Assembly (NCBI RefSeq): GCF_005484965.1
Contig: NZ_CP034036.1
Coordinates: 2,604,001-2,668,000, forward strand
Origin: Brenneria nigrifluens DSM 30175 = ATCC 13028
GTDB lineage: Bacteria; Pseudomonadota; Gammaproteobacteria; Enterobacterales; Enterobacteriaceae
Reading direction: 5' to 3'
Length of the DNA: 64,000 nucleotides
Positions 7,435 through 15,564 of the stretch are shown one piece after another; position 1 is the first letter of the stretch; each line of letters starts with the position of its first letter. Below the pieces are notes generated by a model. That model did no database searches. It was not told where the DNA came from and saw nothing but the letters and a program-made list of their open reading frames with translations. The translations under genes were made by a program, and so were the position numbers.

Positions 7435-8003
7435 CTACCCTTTAGATTTTTCCCTGGCGCGTTCTACGCTCTCGATCGCCTCTTCAATCACGTCATGCAT
7501 GGCCTGCACATCATCAATGGTATAGGTGCCGTCGATCATATCCGACCATTTAGCCAGCGGCGGGCAAGCATCGCCCGCCCCCAGGCACGGACGCCAGAGA
7601 AACCAATCTATTCCGCTGTCGTTTCGCTCGTTGTCTCGCTTGCGCCGTTTTCGCTCCCTGCGCTGAGCGTCCAGAAAGGGCCGATGTTCTCCTTAAGCAC
7701 GCGACCCAGCAACAATAGGTAGTTTTGGATCTGGTCTTGAAACAGGTTTTCGGCCACCGGGATGCTATCGGCGTCACGCACGATTTTACCGTTTTTGATG
7801 CACAGCTCTTTCAGCCGATTGAGCGATAATGCATCCATGCTGGCAAGCGCGACGGCTAACCCCATATCAGATGCACTATCACCCAGCGCTGGTAGTACGC
7901 TGTTTTTTGTGGCGATCTGAAGCATTTCCAGTTGGTCTTTTGCTGACGGCGTGGCGCCACTGTATGTCACACCGTCGATTTCAACTTCAATCTTACGTCC
8001 CAT
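7435..8003 (-). CDS. Tail assembly chaperone, -1 frameshift product (G-T type)
   Basis: Ribosomes reading the 131-aa chaperone gene meet CCCTTTC (minus strand, 7680-7674), placed as C CCT TTC in the zero frame, the classic -1 slippery form. Slipping back one base opens a frame of 79 more codons to TAG at 7437-7435, making a fusion of about 189 aa. The extension contains DWFLWRPC and GDACPPLAKWSDMIDG and has no start codon or ribosome site of its own. Contractile and siphovirus tails commonly make two chaperone forms this way to coat the tape measure. Confidence 0.75.
7608..8003 (-). CDS. Tail assembly chaperone (unshifted, G type)
   Basis: A 131-aa protein starting MGRKIEVEIDGVTYSG, following the tube gene as tail chaperones do. 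Residues 1-20 form a short beta start, and the rest is helical and acidic. Pro109-Phe110 are encoded by the slippery heptamer, and the zero frame ends 21 codons later with SETTSETTAE. It would bind the tape measure during tail assembly and be absent from the virion. The distance to the tape-measure gene (over 3 kb) is unusual. Confidence 0.8.
   Translation of the reverse strand: MGRKIEVEIDGVTYSGATPSAKDQLEMLQIATKNSVLPALGDSASDMGLAVALASMDALSLNRLKELCIKNGKIVRDADSIPVAENLFQDQIQNYLLLLGRVLKENIGPFWTLSAGSENGASETTSETTAE
7674..7680 (-). other. -1 ribosomal slippery heptamer CCCTTTC
   Basis: On the minus strand the heptamer sits as C CCT TTC within the chaperone frame. The -1 frame is closed upstream by a TAA 21 bases before the heptamer and open for 79 codons after it, so this is the only canonical slip site in the overlap. 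Confidence 0.75.
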
Positions 8004-8028
8004 TTAAAGCCTCACTTAATTGATTTAA

Positions 8029-8433
8029 TTATGTTTCTTCTGAGTCTGCGAACTCGAAAATGAATGATTCGTCCGACACGCTGGTTTTGCCGCCACGCGT
8101 CATCGAGCCACGATTAGTTAGTATCCCATCAAACCCCAGCACGGTTTCAGTCGTCCCGGTCTGGAAAAACGTGAACGTAGCGTCCACACCGGTTTTCTCC
8201 ACCGCCAGAATCTGGCGTACCTGGTCAGAACCGGGCATCAGGTTGATGGTAAGGCGTTTTGGCCGCGTCTGGTTGTCCAGCCTTACCGACGTTTTGCCGA
8301 TGCCCCTTTTCAATGTGGCGCGTGGCTCCAGGTCTTCAATTGTGATCGGCGGATCGGTATCGCCGAAATCGTCAATCGGAATGCCAAACACCGTCAGGTT
8401 GGCGCCATCTGCGCCATACCGTTTCATTGTCAT
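8029..8433 (-). CDS. Tail tube protein (DUF3277-like)
   Basis: A 134-aa protein with the pattern of DUF3277 tube proteins of contractile tails: MKRYGADGANLTVFGIPIDDF near the start, then ATLKRGIGKTSVRLDNQ and an aromatic C-terminus DESFIFEFADSEET. It follows the sheath gene by 6 bp. Many copies would stack to form the inner tail tube. Starts at codon 1 or 3 cannot be separated; the GGAG upstream fits the first. Confidence 0.8.
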   Translation of the reverse strand: MTMKRYGADGANLTVFGIPIDDFGDTDPPITIEDLEPRATLKRGIGKTSVRLDNQTRPKRLTINLMPGSDQVRQILAVEKTGVDATFTFFQTGTTETVLGFDGILTNRGSMTRGGKTSVSDESFIFEFADSEET

Positions 8434-8439
8434 AGTGTG

Positions 8440-9594
8440 TTACTCCACAGTGATATTGATTTCGGCAACATGGCCGGCACGCGCCAGAATGACCAAAATT
8501 GATGTTGGCGGATAAGTACGCTCTTTGCGTTGGCTGGACGTTAGTTCTAAAACATCCTCGGGCGCAGAGCGCAGCACAAAGCCGAATTGAGCCGTTTTTG
8601 TCTCGCCGTCGTCCGGGTCAACATACGATCCAGTACCCAGCACGCCGTTGTCATAGAACCGTTTGCAGGTGGCCGTAATTGCCGACAGCAGCCCAGCATA
8701 ATCCCGCGGCGTCAGCGCGCGTTTTGAGCCGGCGTTTGCGATGTAGTCGTAGCCATCCACCTGAATGTGGTTTTTCAGCACGTCCAGATTGACTACATCA
8801 TCGATAAACTCGCCGTAGGACGACATTGACTTACTGTTGATCACCCGGCTGTTGTCTGTTTCTCCAGCCAATTCAATCTGGGTGAAGAACACCGCATTTT
8901 TGGCTTTCAGTGCGTTATATGCGCTGGTGGTGAGGTCATCACCGCTGATGCCCGGCAATACCTGGTATTCACCAGTAATGGCAGTATTAGTGCCAGTCGG
9001 CCGGAATTTATGGAACGCCGCAGCCAACTGCACCATTGCATACGCCTGTGATGCGTCAGCAGTAACGGACGCGGCTGATTTGTACCCCGCAAACACATGG
9101 CGGTTGCCTTTGGCTTTCAGCGTAGAAATCACATCGGTCGTATCGTTCTGGTCGATAATCGCGTCAGCGCTGAACGTAAACCAGAGCGGATGGCTGGTGG
9201 CGTCCGACCAATCAGCCAAATCCGGCAAAATTGCCGTAGTCACATCGGCGTTTTTGAAAAAGTAGTGATAGCGCCATAGGCGGTCGTTCGCGCTGTTGAT
9301 TATTTCCAGCAGCGTATCGGTCGCGTTCTTCATCCATACCGTGATAGTCGGCGGTTTCGGTATGTTGGCAAAATAGCGCGTAGCGATGCGGTAAATGTCG
9401 CTGGAGGTATCAAAGTCTGCCGCAATTTCAGTGACAGAACCGTAATCGCGGTAGGTGTCTGCCGCGAACGTCACGCCCTGTGCCAAATCGGCTGCGTCAG
9501 CAAAAACCAACGCGCTGGAAAAATCTGCATATCCCAGCCCCGCCGGTGTCAGCAGCAGGTTTACCGGAATGATGTTATCAACTGGATAGGCCAT
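8440..9594 (-). CDS. Contractile tail sheath protein (DUF3383)
   Basis: A 384-aa protein beginning MAYPVDNIIPVNLLLTPAGLG, the recognisable DUF3383 start. The C-terminal region (DGYDYIANAGSKRALTPRDYAGLLSAI, then YPPTSILVILARAGHVAEI) carries the sheath contact domain. It identifies the phage as a myovirus with a contractile tail. It lies directly upstream of the tube gene in transcription order, the standard arrangement. Confidence 0.85.
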   Translation of the reverse strand: MAYPVDNIIPVNLLLTPAGLGYADFSSALVFADAADLAQGVTFAADTYRDYGSVTEIAADFDTSSDIYRIATRYFANIPKPPTITVWMKNATDTLLEIINSANDRLWRYHYFFKNADVTTAILPDLADWSDATSHPLWFTFSADAIIDQNDTTDVISTLKAKGNRHVFAGYKSAASVTADASQAYAMVQLAAAFHKFRPTGTNTAITGEYQVLPGISGDDLTTSAYNALKAKNAVFFTQIELAGETDNSRVINSKSMSSYGEFIDDVVNLDVLKNHIQVDGYDYIANAGSKRALTPRDYAGLLSAITATCKRFYDNGVLGTGSYVDPDDGETKTAQFGFVLRSAPEDVLELTSSQRKERTYPPTSILVILARAGHVAEINITVE

Positions 9595-9602
9595 CGGGAT
9601 GT

Positions 9603-10127
9603 TTACCCCTCGTTGGTAAATTGAACATGGAACCCTGCGGCGCGCAGCAGTTCGTAGGAAATGGTGTGCTCGATGAACAGGTTAATGTCGGCCTGCCAGC
9701 GTGGTTGAATGCCTGCCTGCATAATCCCGGTGAGATTCCGGCATGTACTGACGTGGCGCCAGGCTATTTCGTTGCGGTAAAGGAATTCACTGACGGGCTG
9801 GCGCAAATTGGCGTTATGCAGTCGCATGATTGCCGCATCTGCGCCCTCGTTGATAATGTTCACTGAAAGCATGAACTCCATCGACGTGGCCACGGTTTCG
9901 CGCAAGTCCTGCCATTGCCCCAGCGCCGGATCTGCCTCTTCCGTTGCCGGGATTAATTCGCGCCGCCGCTGCGACCAGCCATAGGCGCGGATGGGGATAG
10001 GTTTGTAGGTGGCATACAGACCGGTTGGCGCATCACGCCCCTGATCGGCCAAAATGACCGTATCCACACCGGAAGTCAGCGACACCAGTTCCTGAAATAC
10101 GGTGTACAGATCGTCAATACTCTCCAT
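9603..10127 (-). CDS. Tail terminator/neck protein (LIC_12616-like)
   Basis: A 174-aa protein from ATG 10127, overlapping the previous stop as TGATG. The early segment SLTSGVDTVILADQGRD and the central GWSQRRRELIPA with two-helix pattern match phage tail terminator proteins placed just before the sheath. It would cap the tail and bind the neck. Assignment is by pattern and order. Confidence 0.6.
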   Translation of the reverse strand: MESIDDLYTVFQELVSLTSGVDTVILADQGRDAPTGLYATYKPIPIRAYGWSQRRRELIPATEEADPALGQWQDLRETVATSMEFMLSVNIINEGADAAIMRLHNANLRQPVSEFLYRNEIAWRHVSTCRNLTGIMQAGIQPRWQADINLFIEHTISYELLRAAGFHVQFTNEG

Positions 10128-10546
10128 CAACCGGCCCCCCGATATCGTTCAACAACCGCACGACAGAAATTGCGCCATGGCCGATTGTCGCAGGATTGAA
10201 CACGCCACTGTCGCATCACCTGCCCGTCGCTGAACTCCAGCAGATCGGCGAATTTACCGTTGTCATCTGGGTAGAGATAATTCACGCCGTCGTTGATATG
10301 CACCACACGCGCATCCTGTGGGTTAGCCGTCCCACCCATACCCATCAGCATTTGCATATCTTTCCACTTCGCAGGCTGCACATTGACGCGGGTCAGTTCG
10401 ACGGTTTCACCTGGCTGCTCCTCCCAACGACCGCCGGGTCCGGTGTAGCCACCCGCCCCCGCGCGGATTATCCGCACGCCGCCGTCAATGGGAGAATTGA
10501 ACGTTGAATCGATATGACCGTGCATATCCAGACCGTTACCGAACAT
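10127..10546 (-). CDS. Phage neck/connector protein, unassigned
   Basis: A 139-aa protein with a Gly-rich central section (RAGAGGYTGPGGRWEEQPGE) and an aromatic basic C-terminus (QWRVQSCDNRPWRNFCR). It sits between the gp10-like tail completion protein and the terminator, so it is probably part of the head-tail interface. I do not recognise the family with certainty. Confidence 0.55.
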   Translation of the reverse strand: MFGNGLDMHGHIDSTFNSPIDGGVRIIRAGAGGYTGPGGRWEEQPGETVELTRVNVQPAKWKDMQMLMGMGGTANPQDARVVHINDGVNYLYPDDNGKFADLLEFSDGQVMRQWRVQSCDNRPWRNFCRAVVERYRGAG

Positions 10547-10548
10547 CG

Positions 10549-11136
10549 TTAATCCTCCACGACATGGGTAATGGCGCCTTTGAGTGTGCCGTGATTAACC
10601 AGTGGTTTATCTGAGCCCTTCTGCCTGATAGTTGACGGCGCGTTGGCCGGCTCTATCCCGGATTCGATCGCTTCCTTGCAATAACCTGCCGCCCGCGCGC
10701 CGATCTGATCCAGCATCTGAAAGGCAGTGATTTCTCCGCGCGTGACTGCGCCGGTCAACGCACGAAACGCCTTTTTGATATTGTCCTGATTCTGTCGGAG
10801 TGGGACGCGCAAAAGTGAGCGTTCGGGAATATTGATGGTATGCGGACCGGTGACGCCCAGCTGCATAAGCCCTGCACCGTCTTTCATGAACCGCACCTTT
10901 CCGGCTACCGCATCCTTTTCATTTCGATATCCGTAACTGGTACCACCTGGGTGCTGAATAGTGCCACCAAACTCATTTACCGCGCCAATAACAACCAACG
11001 GCGTACCATCTTCGCTGTTACCAGAACCGGCGGGCAAACCCACCAACACCCGGCGTTTAGCCATGACGCGATCCTGAATCTGCTTAAGCTTTTGCGCGAT
11101 TTTATTACCGCCACGCACCTCCGCATTGAGTTTCAT
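10549..11136 (-). CDS. Tail completion / virion morphogenesis protein (HK97 gp10-like)
   Basis: A 195-aa protein with the signature of gp10/Mu gpG-like morphogenesis proteins: GAVNEFGGTIQHPGG, then IPERSLLRVPL, and near the end PANAPSTIRQKGSDKPLVNHGTLKGAI. These residues are characteristic of proteins that complete the tail or join it to the head. It overlaps the DUF4054 gene stop (ATGA). Confidence 0.75.
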   Translation of the reverse strand: MKLNAEVRGGNKIAQKLKQIQDRVMAKRRVLVGLPAGSGNSEDGTPLVVIGAVNEFGGTIQHPGGTSYGYRNEKDAVAGKVRFMKDGAGLMQLGVTGPHTINIPERSLLRVPLRQNQDNIKKAFRALTGAVTRGEITAFQMLDQIGARAAGYCKEAIESGIEPANAPSTIRQKGSDKPLVNHGTLKGAITHVVED

Positions 11137-11543
11137 ATCATCAGCCCCCCGGTTCCCGCCCGGCGACGCAGGCGCATGAATTCCACACCGTACGCCGTCA
11201 GCGGCAGATCGCCGTTAATCGTCAGGTCATCCATTGTTACCGACGGCACGGCGAACGATGTAGACTCGTCGCCCACCGATTTACCAGAAATCGCATAGGC
11301 CGCCCCGACATCGCCGCTGGCGGAACGCTGGCGCATCACCAGGCGGTGAGCGGCAAACGCAAACATACCGCGCTTTTTAATGCTGACCACTCGCCCATCC
11401 GGGTACACGCCCCAGCGCTTACCGGTTTCCGCGTCACCTTCTTCCAGAGCGATAACTACCCCTGAATCCGGCCACGTTGTTTCGTCGCTGAATTCGGGGT
11501 AATAGGCCCGGAAATCAGCCACGATTTGCGCGGTAATTTCCAT
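11133..11543 (-). CDS. Head-tail connector protein (DUF4054)
   Basis: A 136-aa protein starting at ATG 11543 (MEITAQIVADFRAYYPEF), preceded by GGGGGTA; an earlier ATG at 11570 lies inside a hairpin and is rejected. The N-terminal FRAYYPEFSDETTWPDSGV and the FAFAAHRLVMRQR region match DUF4054 connector proteins that bind the portal ring. Confidence 0.75.
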   Translation of the reverse strand: MEITAQIVADFRAYYPEFSDETTWPDSGVVIALEEGDAETGKRWGVYPDGRVVSIKKRGMFAFAAHRLVMRQRSASGDVGAAYAISGKSVGDESTSFAVPSVTMDDLTINGDLPLTAYGVEFMRLRRRAGTGGLMI

Positions 11544-11560
11544 CGTTACCCCCATAAAGC

Positions 11561-11586
11561 AAAACCCCATCGCGGCGACGGGGTTT
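11561..11586 (-). terminator. Hairpin between two head genes
   Basis: AACCCC/GGGGTT arms with an inner TCG/CGA pair form a strong stem just after the stop codon at 11585, followed on the minus strand by TTTTGCTTTA. It looks like a weak terminator that would lower expression of connector and tail genes relative to capsid. Confidence 0.5.
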
Positions 11587-11944
11587 ATTCGGTTTCGGTA
11601 GAGTTACCGCCGGGATCGGACTGTTGCGCCAGGGCTTCGTCAATGGCTTTTTGCAGCGTTTCCGCTTTGGCCGCAGACGGAGCCTTTTTACCCAGTAGCT
11701 GTTCGTATTGCTCACGCAGTGTGGTGATGTCCGGTTCTTTTTCGTCTTCCTGTTTCTGCTGTTGCGCCAGGGCTTTGTCTTCCTCATCATGCTCCGCGCG
11801 AATCAGACCAGACTTAACGAACAAGTGATTGCTGAAGTCCCCCTCAACCAGCGCAGAATGACCGCGCGGAATGGTGACGCGTTGCCCGGTAACAGCGTCG
11901 GTGACGGTTACTGGTGCCGTGTGGATATTGAATAATTCAGCCAT
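11585..11944 (-). CDS. Small head-region protein, acidic, Gln/Glu-rich
   Basis: A 119-aa protein from ATG 11944 with GGGG upstream. The first 50 residues (MAELFNIHTAPVTVTDAV, then IPRGHSALVEG) form a compact beta-rich domain. The rest is charged and helical (QQQKQEDEKEPDITTLREQYEQLLGKK). It follows the major capsid gene, so a head fibre, decoration or assembly role is plausible but not shown. Confidence 0.5.
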   Translation of the reverse strand: MAELFNIHTAPVTVTDAVTGQRVTIPRGHSALVEGDFSNHLFVKSGLIRAEHDEEDKALAQQQKQEDEKEPDITTLREQYEQLLGKKAPSAAKAETLQKAIDEALAQQSDPGGNSTETE

Positions 11945-11945
11945 T

Positions 11946-12881
11946 TTATACCCCGTCAATGTAGTGGCCAGCTTTTGGAATTCTCCATTCCGTCCCGCCG
12001 GTACGCAGGATTGCCGGAACCTTGAAATTCACGTTATCCGCCGTGGCCGGAGCCAGGAATCGGAGAGGCATGACATCATGGCCCTTCACGATGCGGATCT
12101 CTTTCTTGTACACCGCCATACGATCAGCGCCAGCGACACCCGCACCTTTCAGTAGGATGTCATCCTCAAACGTGATGTCAGGGAAGTTGGTGCGAAGGAA
12201 CTGCAACAGCGTAACGTTGGAGGCGTTCTGCGTAGACAACAGCGTACGGGCCAGCAGTTGGAACTGCGCAGGCGGCAATACAAACGTATTGGGACGATGA
12301 ACGGTCAGCGTATTGTCCAGATAAACGGTGTTATACGCGTTACCGAAGAAATCAATGATCGGTTGCGTACCGTTCGTCGGGATAGCAGCTACCAAGGCCG
12401 TGAGGTTAGATGCCGCTACCTCTACCGAAACATTCGGGCTGGTGTAAAGACCCTCACCGACGCCCTTATCGCCAAGCAGATAGATTTTGTTCAGACCTTG
12501 TTCAACAACATCACGCACCGCCTGTCCGCGCTCTGCATCCAGATTGACGTTGTTTAGCATGGCGTATCCAATTTCCTCAATCGAATACGTGTAACCCAAC
12601 GCCGCCGTGGTGATGTCTTTGAAGCCTTGCGACATCGCAATGTCAACGGTCGGCACATCGGTGGAGTTAGGTCCAAATAATTGCAACTCACCGCGGGAGT
12701 CAATGGAACGGAACATTACCGCCTGAGCCCAGTCTGGCGCGCTGTTATCCAGCGGTAGCAATGTGCCATATTTAAACTGCGGGTATTCGATACGGTAAAT
12801 TTCCGACTCGATATGCGCAGCCTGATTAACTAAAAACGACAGCGCGGAAACCGGGCTGACGTCAAATACGCTCTTTGGCAT
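11946..12881 (-). CDS. Major capsid protein (DUF2184)
   Basis: A 311-aa protein matching the DUF2184 capsid family of HK97-fold proteins. Features seen are the N-terminal arm VSALSFLVNQAAHIESEIYRIEYPQ, the E-loop-like TTAALGYTYSIEEIGYAM, and the C-terminal PLRFLAPATADNVNFKVPA and GGTEWRIPKAG. It follows the cement protein and precedes head completion genes. Confidence 0.85.
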   Translation of the reverse strand: MPKSVFDVSPVSALSFLVNQAAHIESEIYRIEYPQFKYGTLLPLDNSAPDWAQAVMFRSIDSRGELQLFGPNSTDVPTVDIAMSQGFKDITTAALGYTYSIEEIGYAMLNNVNLDAERGQAVRDVVEQGLNKIYLLGDKGVGEGLYTSPNVSVEVAASNLTALVAAIPTNGTQPIIDFFGNAYNTVYLDNTLTVHRPNTFVLPPAQFQLLARTLLSTQNASNVTLLQFLRTNFPDITFEDDILLKGAGVAGADRMAVYKKEIRIVKGHDVMPLRFLAPATADNVNFKVPAILRTGGTEWRIPKAGHYIDGV

Positions 12882-12896
12882 GTCAATTTTCCTTTC

Positions 12897-13409
12897 TTAT
12901 GCGCTTACGTTCAGAATGCCGTCAACGCGGATTTCGCCGATCTCGCCAGCAACCACGTCATAAACCCACTTAACCTGATTGAGTACCAGTAAGTTTTCGC
13001 CGGTACCGGTGGTGAGGCGTCCCTGATTATCACCAGCAGCTAAAATGACGCTGGCGGTATCACCCGCGCTGGCGCCATCCACGCATAGAGCGAACATTGG
13101 GCCACGACGCAACACTGAAGCCACGGCATCGACCGCATAACCAGTTACATAATTGGCCGGATTGGCTGGTGCTGACGGGCTGGATGTCGCCATTGAGCGA
13201 ACAGAGAAACCGATAATTTCGGCAGCGGTCGTTGTTGCGGCAATGGGTGCGCAACTACGATTCTCACTACCGCGGATAACCGCACGGCCAAACTGAACCA
13301 GAGCGTTTTCCACTTTACGGGACACGACTTCAACAACATCAGTCGTTGAAATCTGGCCCTCATACGCCTTACCGCGATAAAGCGTAAAATCATCCTGAGC
13401 AATAGCCAT
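12897..13409 (-). CDS. Capsid cement/decoration protein (Gp24-like)
   Basis: A 170-aa protein located between protease/scaffold and capsid genes. MAIAQDDFTLYRGKAYEGQI at the start and the beta-rich, Gly/Ala-rich body fit structural cement proteins that stabilise the expanded capsid. It overlaps the scaffold stop codon (TAATG). Confidence 0.7.
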   Translation of the reverse strand: MAIAQDDFTLYRGKAYEGQISTTDVVEVVSRKVENALVQFGRAVIRGSENRSCAPIAATTTAAEIIGFSVRSMATSSPSAPANPANYVTGYAVDAVASVLRRGPMFALCVDGASAGDTASVILAAGDNQGRLTTGTGENLLVLNQVKWVYDVVAGEIGEIRVDGILNVSA

Positions 13410-14599
13410 TATTTGCCCTCCTGTTTGCCATAACGTTTATCCAGCCATGACTGGCGAACGCTATCGCGCGTCGCTTGTCCATTGCCGGTTTTAACTTTTT
13501 TCATGTCACGACTGAAATTGCGAATCGAATCATCAGAACGCTGCTTATCGCCGTCCGGATCATCCTCATCCTCGTTTTCTTTGCGCTCTTCTTCAGCATC
13601 GAAATACGCCGTGACATACGCTTCAGGGGCCTTATCCCATGATTCGTATTTGCGGCATTTGATGCCGGCAGAGTCCAGCGCGGCGCGTTTGATTTTCAAC
13701 GGATCGAGTGAGTCGCAGGAGAATTTCTCACCAGCGATTTTCGCGGCGGAATCACGGACAGAAACTACCTCGGCGATCAATTTGGAAATCGAGTCCTCGG
13801 AGGTTTTCTCTTTCAATTTCTCGATCTCTTCGTCTTTCGCGTCAGCCTTGGCCTTTTCCTTTTCCAGTTCCTCTTCCGTCTGGTCTTTAGCGGCTTCGGC
13901 CTTTTCTTTCTCTTCCTCGGCATCCTTGACGCGCTGGCGCAGGCTGTCGATAGTCGATTGGATCAGCGTATGTGCGTTTTCGTCGGCCACTTCGACCTTA
14001 ACGCCACTGTCCAGCGTCACTTTTGGCATGGGTTTTACTCCCGTTGGTTTGTTGTCGAACAGACGCGCCTTGTGTCCGGCGCGAGCCTGGTCACACAACG
14101 CAATGTGGTTGATAAATATATCTCGCTGAAAGAGTTCATACGGGGTGCCATCCGGCGCGATTCCGGGGGTATCTTCGTATTCAGACGTGTAACCAGCGGA
14201 CAGTTCCGCTTTGCCGCGGCTAATTTCGTCAATGGCCTCCTGGTCTTTGATCAGCAAATCGACAACAACGAAATCGCCATCACGTCGACCAGGTGAAACT
14301 GCGTGTCCAGCGGTTACCTCTTTAAAGGTGGTGGCGTCCACGAGGTCATCAGGATGATCAACGGTAACGTCTTTGTTGTCGTAACTCGCCAGACTATCCA
14401 GTTTGAAAACTTCCTCCGGCGGTCGGTAGACATTGACTATTTGACCGGGTGGCCTGTCCGTTAATCCCAACTCGGATGCCAGATATTGCTGGATACCGAC
14501 GCGAGCAACCCGCCCGGGGACTTTTAGATAGCCCTCAGGAGTGATTTCACGTTGAGACGGGATAGGATAGGACACGCGGTCACGAACAGTGATCCGCAT
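13409..14599 (-). CDS. Prohead protease fused to scaffold (DUF2213)
   Basis: A 396-aa protein from ATG 14599 with AGGAAAAATT upstream; a longer frame lacks a ribosome site. Residues 1-165 resemble DUF2213 proteases (SYPIPSQREITPEGYLKVPGR, VTVDHPDD, TAGHAVSPGRRDG). Residues about 190-290 are a long Glu/Lys-rich coiled coil (EEEKEKAEAAKDQTEEELEKEK), the typical scaffold. The C-terminus is highly charged. The fusion would build the prohead and then clear itself by cleavage. Confidence 0.75.
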   Translation of the reverse strand: MRITVRDRVSYPIPSQREITPEGYLKVPGRVARVGIQQYLASELGLTDRPPGQIVNVYRPPEEVFKLDSLASYDNKDVTVDHPDDLVDATTFKEVTAGHAVSPGRRDGDFVVVDLLIKDQEAIDEISRGKAELSAGYTSEYEDTPGIAPDGTPYELFQRDIFINHIALCDQARAGHKARLFDNKPTGVKPMPKVTLDSGVKVEVADENAHTLIQSTIDSLRQRVKDAEEEKEKAEAAKDQTEEELEKEKAKADAKDEEIEKLKEKTSEDSISKLIAEVVSVRDSAAKIAGEKFSCDSLDPLKIKRAALDSAGIKCRKYESWDKAPEAYVTAYFDAEEERKENEDEDDPDGDKQRSDDSIRNFSRDMKKVKTGNGQATRDSVRQSWLDKRYGKQEGK

Positions 14600-14610
14600 A
14601 ATTTTTCCTG

Positions 14611-15564
14611 TTAGTAGTCGAGACCTTTGATTTGAGCAATGGCATGGCAGCGGCAACCGATGTGAGCCCTACCGGGGAATAGTCCGGTCTGGCCTTTGTA
14701 GGTCGCCCCTTTAGACCAGAGGTAAACGCCAGCGCCGAGTCCGGTGTCCATTCGGGAGATAGCAAAACACGAAACTTTAGCGTAGGGGTATTTCCCTGCT
14801 GGGTTGCCGGATACCCGCACATCCTGAGACGTTGACCAGCGAAAGCGATCAATACCTGCGTTCTGCTGGCGCGCGCTGGTGATGTCGCTTTGGATTTTCG
14901 CTGTTTGGTCCCGTGCTATCAGATGGGCACGGTTATAGGTTGCGCCCGTAACATGCTGGAGGTTACGAACTATTGTAGTGAGAGAATCGCCGCGCAGAAT
15001 ACCGTCATACACCTGCATCTGGATGTCTTCAAAATAATCCGATGACAGCGATTTAATCAGCGCGACGTTGCTCTCTATTGACGCATCGACATAATCAACC
15101 AGGTTTTCATTGACCATCAGTGCGGTCATATCGATACCAATAGCCCGGTTAATCTGTTCAACAAACGCTTCGGTACTGTCGGACTCAGCGCGACTGACAA
15201 CGCGTTGAGAAAGCCGCTCTGCCTGACGTTGAAAGATCTGACCCTGAAAGTTTTCCGCCGCCTGGCGTATGGCTTCTTTCAGAATGTCAATGAGGTAGCT
15301 ATCGGCCGTATAGTTGCGGCGCAATACCGGAACCAGTGCCTCATCGACCGCCTGCGCCATTTGCCGAATGATTTCACGTAACTGAGCGCGGTAATAACTC
15401 TCAGCGTCATCATTCGGTTTGATTGGGCGGATTGGTGCCCGTCGGCGTACTGGTGTTTTCGCCAGTAGTGTTTGCAGGCTCTCCAATCCTGAATAGGTAA
15501 TCACCGTCCCGCTCTGCCTTTTCGTCAGTTTCGAGCCCGGTAATATCAGATTCGTCGATACCAT
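14611..15564 (-). CDS. Minor head protein, Mu gpF-like
   Basis: A 317-aa protein with the Mu F/SPP1 gp7 head morphogenesis domain at the C-terminus: ARDQTAKIQSDITSARQQNAG, IDRFRWSTSQDVRV, and the closing FPGRAHIGCRCHAIAQI with its GCRC cysteine motif. The frame overlaps the portal gene by 155 bp. ATG 15564 has GGAGCAAGG just upstream, and RRRAPIRPIKPNDDAESYYR is the usual N-terminal pattern, so at least part of the overlap is coding in both frames. Confidence 0.8.
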   Translation of the reverse strand: MVSTNLILPGSKLTKRQSGTVITYSGLESLQTLLAKTPVRRRAPIRPIKPNDDAESYYRAQLREIIRQMAQAVDEALVPVLRRNYTADSYLIDILKEAIRQAAENFQGQIFQRQAERLSQRVVSRAESDSTEAFVEQINRAIGIDMTALMVNENLVDYVDASIESNVALIKSLSSDYFEDIQMQVYDGILRGDSLTTIVRNLQHVTGATYNRAHLIARDQTAKIQSDITSARQQNAGIDRFRWSTSQDVRVSGNPAGKYPYAKVSCFAISRMDTGLGAGVYLWSKGATYKGQTGLFPGRAHIGCRCHAIAQIKGLDY

